This document shows positions 19,115 to 26,973 of a DNA stretch of 64,000 bases, in pieces; the first letter of the stretch is position 1, and every line of letters begins with the position of its first letter. Under the pieces are notes generated by a model. That model did not search any database. It was given only the letters and a program-made list of their open reading frames with translations, and had not been told where the DNA came from. Position numbers and translations under genes: made by a program. Source of the DNA: Halomonas sp. S3-1-1. GTDB lineage: Bacteria; Pseudomonadota; Gammaproteobacteria; Pseudomonadales; Halomonadaceae. Location of the stretch: the NCBI RefSeq assembly GCF_023757625.1, contig NZ_JALGBZ010000004.1:248001-312000 (forward strand), read 5' to 3'.

Positions 19115-19145
19115 AAAAGACGGCCCCAAATGGGCTGTCTTTTTT
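19115..19145 (+). terminator. Rho-independent terminator of ectABC
   Basis: Stem AAAAGACGGCCC / GGGCTGTCTTTT, with one G-T pair and a loop of five, runs into a T tract. It lies 30 bases after the ectC stop. Confidence 0.88.
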
Positions 19146-19222
19146 ATGGCCGGGTTGTTCGATGTTTTGAGCTTGTACCGGGTAGCCGGTTTTTGCGTTT
19201 CAGACCAATAACCCTTGGTTCG

Positions 19223-19238
19223 CATAATATATATTATG
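19223..19238. repeat. Perfect AT-rich 16-bp palindrome upstream of the protease-TGase-ligase operon
   Basis: CATAATATATATTATG is its own reverse complement and lies about 105 bases before the lipoprotein start, in a locally AT-rich stretch. It could be an operator, or simply promoter DNA containing a -10-like element. The surrounding gap (19146-19343) holds no other gene. Confidence 0.55.
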
Positions 19239-19343
19239 TTAAATATAGTATTCGCTATTGAGTAAAACCCTTAACATCATTGGACAACCGCACATACTTC
19301 TTCATATTATCCCTGCTCTTGTTTGGTAAGGGACTTCCGATCT

Positions 19344-20180
19344 ATGCGCACGAAACTGACCTGGCTGATGGCAGGCATGCCGCTATTGGTAGCTGGCTGC
19401 GCCGCTCAACCGCCGGCGCCCCAAGAGCCCCCGCCGCTTGGAGATGCCGCGTTCAACGCGCGCATTACCGATCTCGAGACCACGCTTTTAGCGCAGTGTG
19501 ACACCCAAGCAATGGAGTCACGCCAAACGAGCCAGTACGAAACGCTCAGATCCAACATGCATGAAGTGGGCAATCTACTGCGTGTTTTGCAAAAGGACGT
19601 GGCGACTATCGAGGCGCGCGGTGACGAGCCGATCATCGTGCGTGAAGAGTGTGAATCACAGCCTGTGCAAACCTCGAAAACGGTGCTTGGGCGCAGCGAA
19701 TGGGTCGGCTTTCCAGCCATCGGCACCTACCTCAAAGCGCGTATCGACTCCGGAGCCTCGACGTCGTCGCTGTCAGCGTCCGACATCACGCGCTTCGAGC
19801 GTGACGGCGAAGATTGGGTACGCTTCAAGCTCGCGCTCAACGACGAAGACGTGGCGGTCGAGCGCGTTAAAGACGAATGGGTCGAAGCACCGATCCAGCG
19901 CCGCGTGCGCATCGTCCAGGCCTCCGGTGAAGAGTCGCGCCCGGTCATTTCGCTGTTGATGACATTGGGGCCCATTCGTGAAAACGTCGAATTCACGCTC
20001 AATGACCGCACGCATCTGGATTTCCCGGTGCTGCTGGGACGGCGCTTCATGATGGACATTGCCACCATCGACGTCGCCCAAACCTACATTCACGATCGGC
20101 CCGAGTTTCCCGGCGGCGAGCCTGCCGACCAGGCCGCTGACGATGAAGTCTCTGAAGATCAGGACGATACGGAAGAGTAG
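19344..20180 (+). CDS. Retropepsin-like (RimB/DUF785-type) lipoprotein protease
   Basis: A 278-residue protein. A lipoprotein signal ends at VAGC (Cys19). A short helical region follows, then a retropepsin-like domain (about residues 113-258) starting VLGRSEWVGFPAIG, with the active-site motif IDSGASTSSL (Asp135) and the second half ending FPVLLGRRFMMD. The family is often annotated as ATP-dependent zinc protease, but the motif is that of a single-domain aspartyl protease. The C-terminal tail is highly acidic. It heads a three-gene set with a transglutaminase-like membrane protein and an ATP-grasp ligase. The ATG at 19344 is chosen to give an intact lipobox. The substrate is unknown. Confidence 0.83.
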   Translation: MRTKLTWLMAGMPLLVAGCAAQPPAPQEPPPLGDAAFNARITDLETTLLAQCDTQAMESRQTSQYETLRSNMHEVGNLLRVLQKDVATIEARGDEPIIVREECESQPVQTSKTVLGRSEWVGFPAIGTYLKARIDSGASTSSLSASDITRFERDGEDWVRFKLALNDEDVAVERVKDEWVEAPIQRRVRIVQASGEESRPVISLLMTLGPIRENVEFTLNDRTHLDFPVLLGRRFMMDIATIDVAQTYIHDRPEFPGGEPADQAADDEVSEDQDDTEE

Positions 20181-20243
20181 CCGCTCTACGTCATCGAGCA
20201 TCGCTCTCCCCCTGTCGCTTAATGCCGAAAGGAATCAACCTTC

Positions 20244-21767
20244 ATGTCACGCTTGGCGTTTTATTTAATCGTGGGCTTTTTGCTGGTCGTAGGTATCGCG
20301 GCCAGCATCCATCGTCACGTTCAGTTCGAAATTCCCTGGACCCCAGGCGAGCAGCGCCAGGTGTGGGAAATCGAGGCGGTGATCACGTTCAACGCCCAGG
20401 ACGGCCCGGTTCAGGTGGATCTGGCGCTGCCGTCCCACCAGGCGGGCTATCGCGTGTTGACCGAAAACACAGCCTCCTCTGGCTATGGCCTGGCTTATAG
20501 TGCTGACGAGCTGGGCCGCCAAGCGCAGTGGACCATCCGTAACGCCGCCGGCAGTCAGCAGCTTTACTACTCGGTGCAGATGCTGGTGTCGCCTGAGGCG
20601 CGCGCGCCCATCCAGACGCCGCCCGGGCTTTCGACACCCACGCCCTGGGGCGCACCCTACGATACCGCCGCCGAGCAGATCATCGAGCGTGCCTGGGCGC
20701 GAAGCGCCGATAACGCCACCTTTACTCGCGAGCTGATCCTCGATCTCAACGGCGAACGCCAGGCCGAGAACGCGCGGCTGCTGTTGAGCCAGGAGACACC
20801 GACGGCGCTGATCGTGCGGCTATTGAACCAGGCCGGCGTCCAGGCGCGGGAAATTAGCGGCCTGATGCTTGAGGATGCGCGCCGGCGCCAGTCGCTGACC
20901 AGCTGGATTCAGGTATTCGACGAAACCGGCGAGCAGTGGGCGGTATTCAACCCGACCACCGGCGAGCGTGGCCGCCCGGACAACCTGCTGCTGTGGGAAA
21001 CCGGCGGCCGCGCGGTGCTCGAAGTACAGGGCGGCACCAACTCCCAAGTTAGCTTCTCGATGCTGACCCACAACCAGCCGGCCTCGGCGGCGGTGCGCAA
21101 CCACCGCTCGGACAGCACGCTACTGAACTTCTCGATTCACAGCCTGCCGCTGGAAGAACAGGCGCTGTTCCAGACCATTCTGCTGATTCCTATCGGGGCG
21201 CTGGTGGTCGTGCTGCTGCGCGTGTTCATCGGGGTGAAAACCTCGGGCACCTTCATGCCGGTTCTGATCGCGCTGGCCTTCATTCAGACCACGCTACTGA
21301 CCGGGTTGGTCGGCTTTCTGCTCATCGTCGCGGTGGGCCTGGTGATCCGAAACTACCTGTCGCATTTGAATTTGCTGCTGGTGGCTAGGGTTTCGGCGGT
21401 CATCATCACGGTTATCGCGATCATCGCCGCCTTCACCGTGCTCGCTTACCGCATGGGCCTTTCCGCGGGGCTCACCGTCACCTTCTTCCCGATGATCATT
21501 CTGGCCTGGACCATCGAGCGCATGTCGATTCTTTGGGAAGAGGAAGGCCCGAAGCAGGTGCTGATCCAGGGCGGCGGCAGCCTGGTGACCGCGGTACTGG
21601 CGTATCTGGCCATGAACAACCCCTGGATTCGCCACATCACCTTCAACTTCCTCGGCGTGCAGCTGATTTTGATGGCGTTCATCTTGATGCTGGGTAACTA
21701 CACCGGTTACCGCCTGCTCGAACTGCGCCGCTTCAAGCCGATCACTGAAGACGAGAAGCCCTCATGA
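20244..21767 (+). CDS. Inactive transglutaminase-like membrane protein
   Basis: A 507-residue protein. It has an N-terminal membrane helix (about residues 5-22) and an extracytoplasmic region with an N-terminal beta domain and a transglutaminase-like domain (about 135-255, including REISGLMLEDARRRQSLTSWIQVF). At least six hydrophobic helices follow from about residue 309. The usual Cys of active transglutaminases is absent (no cysteine in the domain), matching the family name. It overlaps the next gene by four bases (ATGA), so the two are coupled. The architecture suggests a membrane sensor or channel for a peptide or amide ligand, but no function is proven. Confidence 0.85.
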   Translation: MSRLAFYLIVGFLLVVGIAASIHRHVQFEIPWTPGEQRQVWEIEAVITFNAQDGPVQVDLALPSHQAGYRVLTENTASSGYGLAYSADELGRQAQWTIRNAAGSQQLYYSVQMLVSPEARAPIQTPPGLSTPTPWGAPYDTAAEQIIERAWARSADNATFTRELILDLNGERQAENARLLLSQETPTALIVRLLNQAGVQAREISGLMLEDARRRQSLTSWIQVFDETGEQWAVFNPTTGERGRPDNLLLWETGGRAVLEVQGGTNSQVSFSMLTHNQPASAAVRNHRSDSTLLNFSIHSLPLEEQALFQTILLIPIGALVVVLLRVFIGVKTSGTFMPVLIALAFIQTTLLTGLVGFLLIVAVGLVIRNYLSHLNLLLVARVSAVIITVIAIIAAFTVLAYRMGLSAGLTVTFFPMIILAWTIERMSILWEEEGPKQVLIQGGGSLVTAVLAYLAMNNPWIRHITFNFLGVQLILMAFILMLGNYTGYRLLELRRFKPITEDEKPS

Positions 21768-22765
21768 GCTGGTTCAAGGATTGGACCTGGCCTTCCAGGC
21801 TAAGCGATAAAGGCATCATCGGCATGAACCGGCGAAATATTCGCTACATCGGCCGCTACAACTCGCGAAAGCTCTACCCGCTGGTGGACGACAAGCTCAA
21901 GACCAAGCTTCTGGCCCAGCGCTACGACATCACCACCCCCGCGCTGATCGGCACGGTGAGTACCCAGTTTGGCGTCAAGCATATTGGCGAGATGCTTACC
22001 GGCCACAAGGGCTTTGTCATCAAGCCCGCCAAGGGCAGCGGTGGCAAGGGGATTCTGGTCATCGAAAATGTTGATGATGACAACGTTTTCATCAAACCCA
22101 GCGGCGCGCATTTGAGCCTGGTCGACATCGAACGCCACGTGTCGAACATTCTCTCCGGGCTCTACTCGCTTGGCGGCTCGCCGGACGTGGCGGTGATCGA
22201 AACGCTGATCAACTTCGATGAGAGTCTGATGGCCTACACCTACGAAGGCGTACCGGACATTCGCGTCATCGTGTTCAAGGGCTACCCGGTGATGGCCATG
22301 ATGCGCCTATCCACCGCCGCCTCCGATGGCAAGGCCAACCTGCACCAGGGCGCGGTCGGTGTCGGGCTCAACATCGCCACCGGGGCGGCGCTCAGAGGCG
22401 TTCAGTTCGATCGCCCCTGCTACAGCCACCCCGATACCGGCCACGACTTGGCAAGTCTGGTCGTGCCGCAGTGGGATACGCTCTTGAACCTGGCCGCCGG
22501 CTGTTATGAAATGACCGGCCTTGGCTATCTGGGCACCGATATGGTGCTCGACCGTGTTCACGGGCCCATGCTGTTGGAACTCAACGCCCGGCCAGGGCTC
22601 GCCATTCAGATGACCAACGGTGAGGGACTCCGCCGGCGGCTCGATCTGATCGAACGCCAGCCCGATGGCGTTGGCGCCAAGGAGCGCGTAGCGTTTGCCC
22701 AGCATCACTTCGCGCGCCAAAGCGAGCTGGTCAGCACCCCTGACACAGAGTCGGCGAGCGCGTAA
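21764..22765 (+). CDS. Alpha-L-glutamate ligase-like ATP-grasp protein
   Basis: A 333-residue RimK-related ATP-grasp enzyme. The ATP-binding loop is KPAKGSGGKGILVI (about residues 88-101), a catalytic Arg lies in DIRVIVFKG, and the metal-binding ELNARPGL is near residue 275. Such ligases attach Glu or another amino acid to a carboxyl group using ATP. It is the third gene of the protease-transglutaminase-ligase set and overlaps its neighbour by ATGA. A plausible reading is that the ligase adds, and the RimB-like protease removes, an alpha-glutamyl modification. The acceptor is unknown. Confidence 0.85.
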   Translation: MSWFKDWTWPSRLSDKGIIGMNRRNIRYIGRYNSRKLYPLVDDKLKTKLLAQRYDITTPALIGTVSTQFGVKHIGEMLTGHKGFVIKPAKGSGGKGILVIENVDDDNVFIKPSGAHLSLVDIERHVSNILSGLYSLGGSPDVAVIETLINFDESLMAYTYEGVPDIRVIVFKGYPVMAMMRLSTAASDGKANLHQGAVGVGLNIATGAALRGVQFDRPCYSHPDTGHDLASLVVPQWDTLLNLAAGCYEMTGLGYLGTDMVLDRVHGPMLLELNARPGLAIQMTNGEGLRRRLDLIERQPDGVGAKERVAFAQHHFARQSELVSTPDTESASA

Positions 22766-22777
22766 ACTAGCCCCACC

Positions 22778-23260
22778 ATGTTGACCCGGTCGCTGAAGAT
22801 GAAAACCAATACGTTATTGCAGCAAGCCGAATCGCAATGCATCAATCGGGGCGTGCGCTTCACTCCGATTCGCAAGCGCGTGCTCGAGATGATTGCCGAT
22901 AGCGGCGGCGGCCTGAAAGCCTACGACCTGCTCGACCAGCTCTCCAGCGAACACGCTGCCGCGCGCCCGCCCACGGTGTACCGCGCGCTCGAGTTTTTGA
23001 TCACCGAAGGCTTCGTTCATCGCATCGAGTCGCAAAACGCCTATATCGCCTGCGCCTGCCCCGAGCACACCCACGGTTTTCAACTGCTGATTTGCCGCCT
23101 CTGCGGCCACGTCGAAGAGCTGCATCTGGATGCAATCAGCGACGAGCTGGTCGGTCTTGCGCGGGAGAAAGGCTTTAACGTCGAGCGTCAGACCATCGAG
23201 CTTCAGGGCTACTGCGCCACCTGCCGGGAAAGCGGTAAGGAAAACGACGCCGACGACTGA
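22778..23260 (+). CDS. zur: Zinc uptake regulator Zur (Fur family)
   Basis: A Fur-superfamily repressor of 160 residues. The winged-helix part carries RFTPIRKRVLEMI and ARPPTVYRALEFL. Zinc-binding cysteine pairs follow: CRLCGHVEEL and CATCRESG, with CACPEHTHGFQLLIC between. The Zur-type HTHGFQLLIC and absence of the Fur-specific HHDH motif favour Zur over Fur or PerR. The start could be ATG 22778 or ATG 22799 (MKTNTLLQQ); neither has a strong ribosome site and I give the longer form. It is 36 bases upstream of hisI. Znu transporter genes are not in the window. Confidence 0.85.
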   Translation: MLTRSLKMKTNTLLQQAESQCINRGVRFTPIRKRVLEMIADSGGGLKAYDLLDQLSSEHAAARPPTVYRALEFLITEGFVHRIESQNAYIACACPEHTHGFQLLICRLCGHVEELHLDAISDELVGLAREKGFNVERQTIELQGYCATCRESGKENDADD

Positions 23261-23296
23261 CTTTTTTATTAGCGACCCTTCAAACGAGTACCCGTT

Positions 23297-23758
23297 ATGT
23301 CCCGTTTCGACCAGCACGCCTCGCTTTTCAAGGCGCTCGAATCCGCCGGATGCGATGAGACGCTGCCCTCGCCCCAAACGCTGCTGGACGCGGCCAAATT
23401 CAACAGTGACGGCTTGATGCCGGCCATTGCCCAGCAGCATGACAGCGGCGAAGTGCTGATGATGGCCTGGATGAACCGCGAGGCGCTCGAAGAGACGCTC
23501 TCCACGGGTCGGGTCTGCTACTACTCCCGCTCGCGCGGCAAGCTCTGGCGCAAGGGCGAGAGCTCCGGCCAGCAGCAGGCGCTGGTGGCTGCCGCCTTAG
23601 ACTGCGACGCCGACACCGTGCTTTTGCAGGTCGATCAAACTGGCCCGGCGTGCCACACCGGCCGGCGCAGCTGCTTTTATATCGCCCTCGACCGCGAGAA
23701 AGCCGCCATCACCAGCGAGCCGCTGATCGACCCGGCCACGCTCTACGCCAAGCGCTAA
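23297..23758 (+). CDS. hisI: Phosphoribosyl-AMP cyclohydrolase
   Basis: A stand-alone HisI of 153 residues, without the HisE pyrophosphohydrolase domain. It opens the adenine ring of PR-AMP in histidine synthesis. It retains [28 protein letters not shown] and the metal-binding cysteines in [15 protein letters not shown]. It is about 20-25 residues longer at the N terminus than minimal HisI proteins. The gene lies directly after zur and outside any his operon. Zur-regulated second copies of HisI are known in other bacteria, so this may be such a copy, although the zinc-ligand cysteines are all kept. Confidence 0.88.
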   Translation: MSRFDQHASLFKALESAGCDETLPSPQTLLDAAKFNSDGLMPAIAQQHDSGEVLMMAWMNREALEETLSTGRVCYYSRSRGKLWRKGESSGQQQALVAAALDCDADTVLLQVDQTGPACHTGRRSCFYIALDREKAAITSEPLIDPATLYAKR

Positions 23759-23759
23759 C

Positions 23760-24068
23760 GTGAGCGCCTGGCGGGCGGTCAAAAGAGGCCTCGGTAAAAC
23801 CCTTGGTGTCCTGATGATCGCGCTGGTTCGGCTTTACCAGTACACCCTGAGCCCGCTGCTCGGCCCACGCTGTCGCTTCTGGCCAAGCTGCTCCTCTTAT
23901 ACGATCGAAGCCATTCAGGTGCACGGCCCGCTAAAGGGCGGCTGGATGGGTTTCAAGCGTATCGTCAAATGCCACCCGGGCCACCCGGGCGGTATGGACC
24001 CGGTGCCCGGCGGGCGCAGCGAAGCGCTTTGCCGCGAAGACGAAGCCGGCCGCGATCACACCGACTAG
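23760..24068 (+). CDS. yidD: Membrane protein insertion efficiency factor YidD
   Basis: A 102-residue protein with the YidD core: [24 protein letters not shown], a conserved cysteine triad (CRFWPSC and the later CHPGHPGG), and an amphipathic N terminus. It assists YidC-dependent insertion of inner-membrane proteins. The start is GTG at 23760, one base after the hisI stop. yidD usually lies between rnpA and yidC near the origin; here it is relocated behind hisI. Its 3' end overlaps the convergent sufE by four bases. Confidence 0.9.
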   Translation: MSAWRAVKRGLGKTLGVLMIALVRLYQYTLSPLLGPRCRFWPSCSSYTIEAIQVHGPLKGGWMGFKRIVKCHPGHPGGMDPVPGGRSEALCREDEAGRDHTD

Positions 24069-24481
24069 GCGCTTTGCGCGACCTGGTAGATGCGCTCGAG
24101 CATGGCGTGCAGGCCGTTGCTGCGCGTCGGCGACAGGTGCTTATCGAGGCCCAGGTCCTGCAGAAAGTGCGGCTTCGTGGCGGTAATCTCGGCCGGGGTG
24201 CGCTCGCTGTAGATGCGCAGCAGCACGCCGATGAGCCCGGAGACGATTGCGGCGTCCGAGGTTGCCTTGAACACCAGCTTGTCGCCCTCTTTCTCGTGGT
24301 TCATCCAGACATTGGACTGACAGCCCTGAATTTTGTACTCCTCGGTCTGCCACTCGGCGGGAAAGTCGGGTAGCTGCTTGCCCATGTCGATGATGTACTG
24401 GTAGCGATCCATCCAGTTGTCGAACATCTCGAACTCTTCGATCAGTTCCTGCTGGGCAAGCTCGGGGCCGGGCGTGCTCAT
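24065..24481 (-). CDS. sufE: Cysteine desulfuration protein SufE
   Basis: A SufE-family protein of 138 residues. It accepts persulfide sulfur from a cysteine desulfurase for Fe-S cluster assembly. The sulfur-accepting Cys lies in [10 protein letters not shown] (about residue 54). Other family features are [17 protein letters not shown] near the N terminus and [16 protein letters not shown] at the C terminus. It is encoded alone, with neither SufS nor SufBCD in the window, so its partner desulfurase is elsewhere. A SufE-like CsdE role is an alternative that cannot be excluded by eye. Confidence 0.9.
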   Translation of the reverse strand: MSTPGPELAQQELIEEFEMFDNWMDRYQYIIDMGKQLPDFPAEWQTEEYKIQGCQSNVWMNHEKEGDKLVFKATSDAAIVSGLIGVLLRIYSERTPAEITATKPHFLQDLGLDKHLSPTRSNGLHAMLERIYQVAQSA

Positions 24482-24528
24482 GGTCTCTCCTTGAAGGCTC
24501 TAGGCAAAATTGGCCGCCATTATAACGC

Positions 24529-25686
24529 TCAATCGCGCCTTTTTGTGGGTGATGCGCCAATCCGGTGTCGCTGCTGCTCGGCGTGCCACTGCTCGGCTTC
24601 GGTATGCAGGTAGCGGCTGGTGGTTTCAAGGCGCGCGTGGCGGGCGCTTTGGGCCAAATACCGGAGTTCGATGCCCGACTGCGCCTGGTGGGTAATCGAC
24701 GTATGGCGCAGCCAGTGGGGGGTGGCGCGGCGCAGGGCCTCGACCTGGGCCGGCGCGCCCTGCTCCGCTTCCAGTGCCTCGGCCGCCTGAGCGAATGCTC
24801 GCTTGATCAGCCGGTAGAGCTGGTTGTCGCTGATGCCGCGAACGCCGTCGAGCGCGCGAAGAAGCGGCGTTGCCTCGTTAAACGCGGGAAGCGAGGAAAG
24901 CCCGAGCGCCAGGCGCCACTCGGCAAGCTCCCCAAGCATGTCTTCGGGTAACGGAATACGCGCGGTTTTCTGCCCTTTACCGGTCACTACCCACCACCAG
25001 CGCCCTTCTCTAAAAACGAAATCTTCCATGCGCGCGCCGGCCATCTCGCTAATCCGCGGGGCCAGCAGATAGGCGAAGCTGAAAATGAACCGGCACCGCG
25101 CCCACTCATAGCGCTGCCGGGTACTTGCGCCCTCCTCCACATCTCTATTCAACCAGCACCAAAGCCACTGCCAAAGCGCATACTCCAGGTAGCGCTCGAC
25201 ACTTTGCGTCTGGTTATTGAGCCGGCGCGACTTGTCGCGCATCAGCCGAAACGGATTGTGCGCGACCCACCCGGCCTCGACCAGCCAACCGTAAAGCCCT
25301 TGCAGTATCACCAGGCTTTGACGCCGGCTCGACGGCGACAGCCCCGCACGAAACGGCCGCCAGGCGCGGCTCGAGCGAGGCGCCCCAGTTCCCACCCAGC
25401 GCGAGGCCGGCTGCGGGTCTTCGAGAAACGCCTCGAATTCACGCAGCCCTTCCCGGTCGAGCTCGCTCAAACCCCGCTGCGTGCTCGAAAGCCACAGCAG
25501 CAGGCGCTCCGCCTCACGCCGGTACGCCTTGAAAGTTTGCGGGCTCTCGCGGTACTCGGCCAGCCACAGACCGACCGCGTCGGCGTCGCTTGAAGCCTTA
25601 ATACGGACACCGCCTTCTGCCCTATCGACGACGTCAAAAACCCTTGAAATATCATCGTTTTGGAGGGTGTATACCATGTTGCTCAA
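24529..25686 (-). CDS. Tyrosine recombinase paired with a KfrA-like protein
   Basis: A 385-residue site-specific recombinase. It has a SAM-like core-binding domain (about residues 32-150) and a catalytic domain with the full residue set: Arg211 (LAPRISEMAG), Lys237 (TGKGQK), His324-x-x-Arg327 (HWLRHTS), His350 and Tyr359 (HARLETTSRYLH). The start is probably TTG at 25686 after AGAGGT; ATG at 25677 is an alternative. It is divergent from a KfrA-like gene across a 206-base AT-rich gap full of inverted repeats. It has no tRNA or obvious cargo beside it, unlike the phage integrase at 54.3 kb. Target site unknown. Confidence 0.85.
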   Translation of the reverse strand: MSNMVYTLQNDDISRVFDVVDRAEGGVRIKASSDADAVGLWLAEYRESPQTFKAYRREAERLLLWLSSTQRGLSELDREGLREFEAFLEDPQPASRWVGTGAPRSSRAWRPFRAGLSPSSRRQSLVILQGLYGWLVEAGWVAHNPFRLMRDKSRRLNNQTQSVERYLEYALWQWLWCWLNRDVEEGASTRQRYEWARCRFIFSFAYLLAPRISEMAGARMEDFVFREGRWWWVVTGKGQKTARIPLPEDMLGELAEWRLALGLSSLPAFNEATPLLRALDGVRGISDNQLYRLIKRAFAQAAEALEAEQGAPAQVEALRRATPHWLRHTSITHQAQSGIELRYLAQSARHARLETTSRYLHTEAEQWHAEQQRHRIGASPTKRRD

Positions 25687-25753
25687 TGCGCTCTACCTCT
25701 TTTAGTCCCTCACGCCTCACGCCCCACGCCAAATTCTGCCGTTACAGCTCTTA

Positions 25754-25785
25754 AAACTCAAGATAATACGTGTAATCTTGAGTTT
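25754..25785. repeat. Inverted repeat 1 between recombinase and KfrA-like gene
   Basis: Perfect 11-base arms AAACTCAAGAT (25754-25764) and ATCTTGAGTTT (25775-25785) separated by ten bases with a TACGTGTA core. It has the form of a dimeric repressor operator or a recombinase core site. Confidence 0.8.
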
Positions 25786-25786
25786 A

Positions 25787-25853
25787 ACAACTGTTTGATA
25801 AATAAAATTACGTATTAGATTTTACGTAATATTTGTTTTCCCCGAACAGTTGT
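25787..25853. repeat. Nested inverted repeats 2 and 3 in the same gap
   Basis: Outer arms ACAACTGTT (25787-25795) and AACAGTTGT (25845-25853) are perfect inverse copies. Inside them lie ATTACGTA (25807-25814) and TACGTAAT (25823-25830), also perfect. Both repeats share nearly the same centre (about 25819). The last arm ends 39 bases before the KfrA-like start, where an operator would be expected. Confidence 0.8.
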
Positions 25854-25892
25854 CGCAAAATAGCGCTTTTAACAGTCATCAGGATCGGCATC

Positions 25893-26933
25893 ATGGCGCG
25901 TAGCGGCATTCAGTACGGCGACGTTCAGCAGGCAATCGATACGCTGCTGAGTCAGGGCGATACTCCCAGCGTTCAGCGCATTCGCGAGGTGCTGGGGACC
26001 GGCAGCTTCACCACCATCAGCGAGCACTTTCGTCAGTGGCGCAGCGAGCGTGAGCAAAACCGCGACGTGCCGCCCCCCAAAGGCGTGCCGGAGGTCGTGG
26101 TAACGATGGCAAGCGAGCTATGGCGCGAGGCCCAAGAGGTGGCCAACCAGGCGCTGGCCCACTACCGTGAAGATGCCACCCGCCAGATCGACGAGGCCAG
26201 GGAAGCTGCCGAGCGCGCCGACCAGCTCACCCTCGACGCCCAGCAGCGCGAAAACGCGCTCGCCGAGCATCTGCGCCATACCGAGGCGCGGCTGGAAACA
26301 CTGAACCGCGAACTCGCCACGCTGGAATCAAACCAGGGCCAGCTCGTCGAGCAGGCAGGCCGCGCAGAGCAGCAAACAGAACGCACCCAAAAGGCGTTCG
26401 AGGCTTTAGAGAAGCGCTATCACGCGCTCGAAGAGAGCGGCCAAAAGGAACGCCAGACGCTTCAAAGCGGCTGGGAGCAGCGGTTGAGCCAGGAAGAGGA
26501 GCGCAACGAAGCCTCGGAAGGCAAGCTCATGGCGCTATTGGATACGCTGAGACAGGAACGCGCCCAGCAGGACAAGGCGCATCAAAAGCGCGTCAGTCAG
26601 ATGGAGCAAAAACTGAGTGCTCTGGAGGAGTCGCTGGCGAGCCAAAAGCAGGCACTGCAGCAAAAAAGTCGCGATGAGCAAAGCGCCCAGGAGCATTTGA
26701 AGCGGCTCGAGCAGGAGAATCAAAGCCTCAAGGAGCAAAACGCAGCGCTTGCGCAAGAGCGCGAAGAGACCGAGCAGCGACTGATAGAGACCCGCTCGAA
26801 AGCAAGCGAGGCCAACGCCTGGCAGCAGACGCTCAATGAGCAGGTCGAGGCGCTTCATCGCAAGCTCCAGGATCTGCCTCAAACCCTTGAAGCGGCGCGC
26901 CACAAAGAAGAAACGAAAAAGCCACCCCGCTGA
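25893..26933 (+). CDS. KfrA-like DNA-binding coiled-coil protein
   Basis: A 346-residue protein. The N-terminal helix-turn-helix domain (about residues 1-110; IQYGDVQQAIDTLLSQGD, VLGTGSFTTISEHFRQWR) is that of the plasmid KfrA family. About 230 residues of uninterrupted Glu/Gln/Arg coiled coil follow, ending in a basic tail. KfrA proteins on plasmids repress their own promoter and support stable inheritance by multimerising. Here the gene is chromosomal and divergent from a tyrosine recombinase. A frame opens 20 codons earlier at 25833, but that start would overlap the inverted repeats; the ATG at 25893 begins the conserved domain. Confidence 0.8.
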   Translation: MARSGIQYGDVQQAIDTLLSQGDTPSVQRIREVLGTGSFTTISEHFRQWRSEREQNRDVPPPKGVPEVVVTMASELWREAQEVANQALAHYREDATRQIDEAREAAERADQLTLDAQQRENALAEHLRHTEARLETLNRELATLESNQGQLVEQAGRAEQQTERTQKAFEALEKRYHALEESGQKERQTLQSGWEQRLSQEEERNEASEGKLMALLDTLRQERAQQDKAHQKRVSQMEQKLSALEESLASQKQALQQKSRDEQSAQEHLKRLEQENQSLKEQNAALAQEREETEQRLIETRSKASEANAWQQTLNEQVEALHRKLQDLPQTLEAARHKEETKKPPR

Positions 26934-26943
26934 CGGAGTGGCC
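26915..26943 (-). terminator. Terminator of the BCCT gene, inside the KfrA-like 3' end
   Basis: On the minus strand a stem GCCAC-CCG paired with CGG-GTGGC (26921-26943) is followed by five T residues. It follows the BCCT stop by about 30 bases and overlaps the last codons of the convergent KfrA-like gene. Confidence 0.75.
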
Positions 26944-26973
26944 TTGAAATGTGAGCCGGTTGGAACCAGGCGC

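Noticed and set aside
19223-19238. Zur box
   Set aside because: The palindrome is AT-rich like Zur sites but does not match the usual gammaproteobacterial Zur pattern well enough, and the operon has no zinc-related gene beyond a misleading family name.
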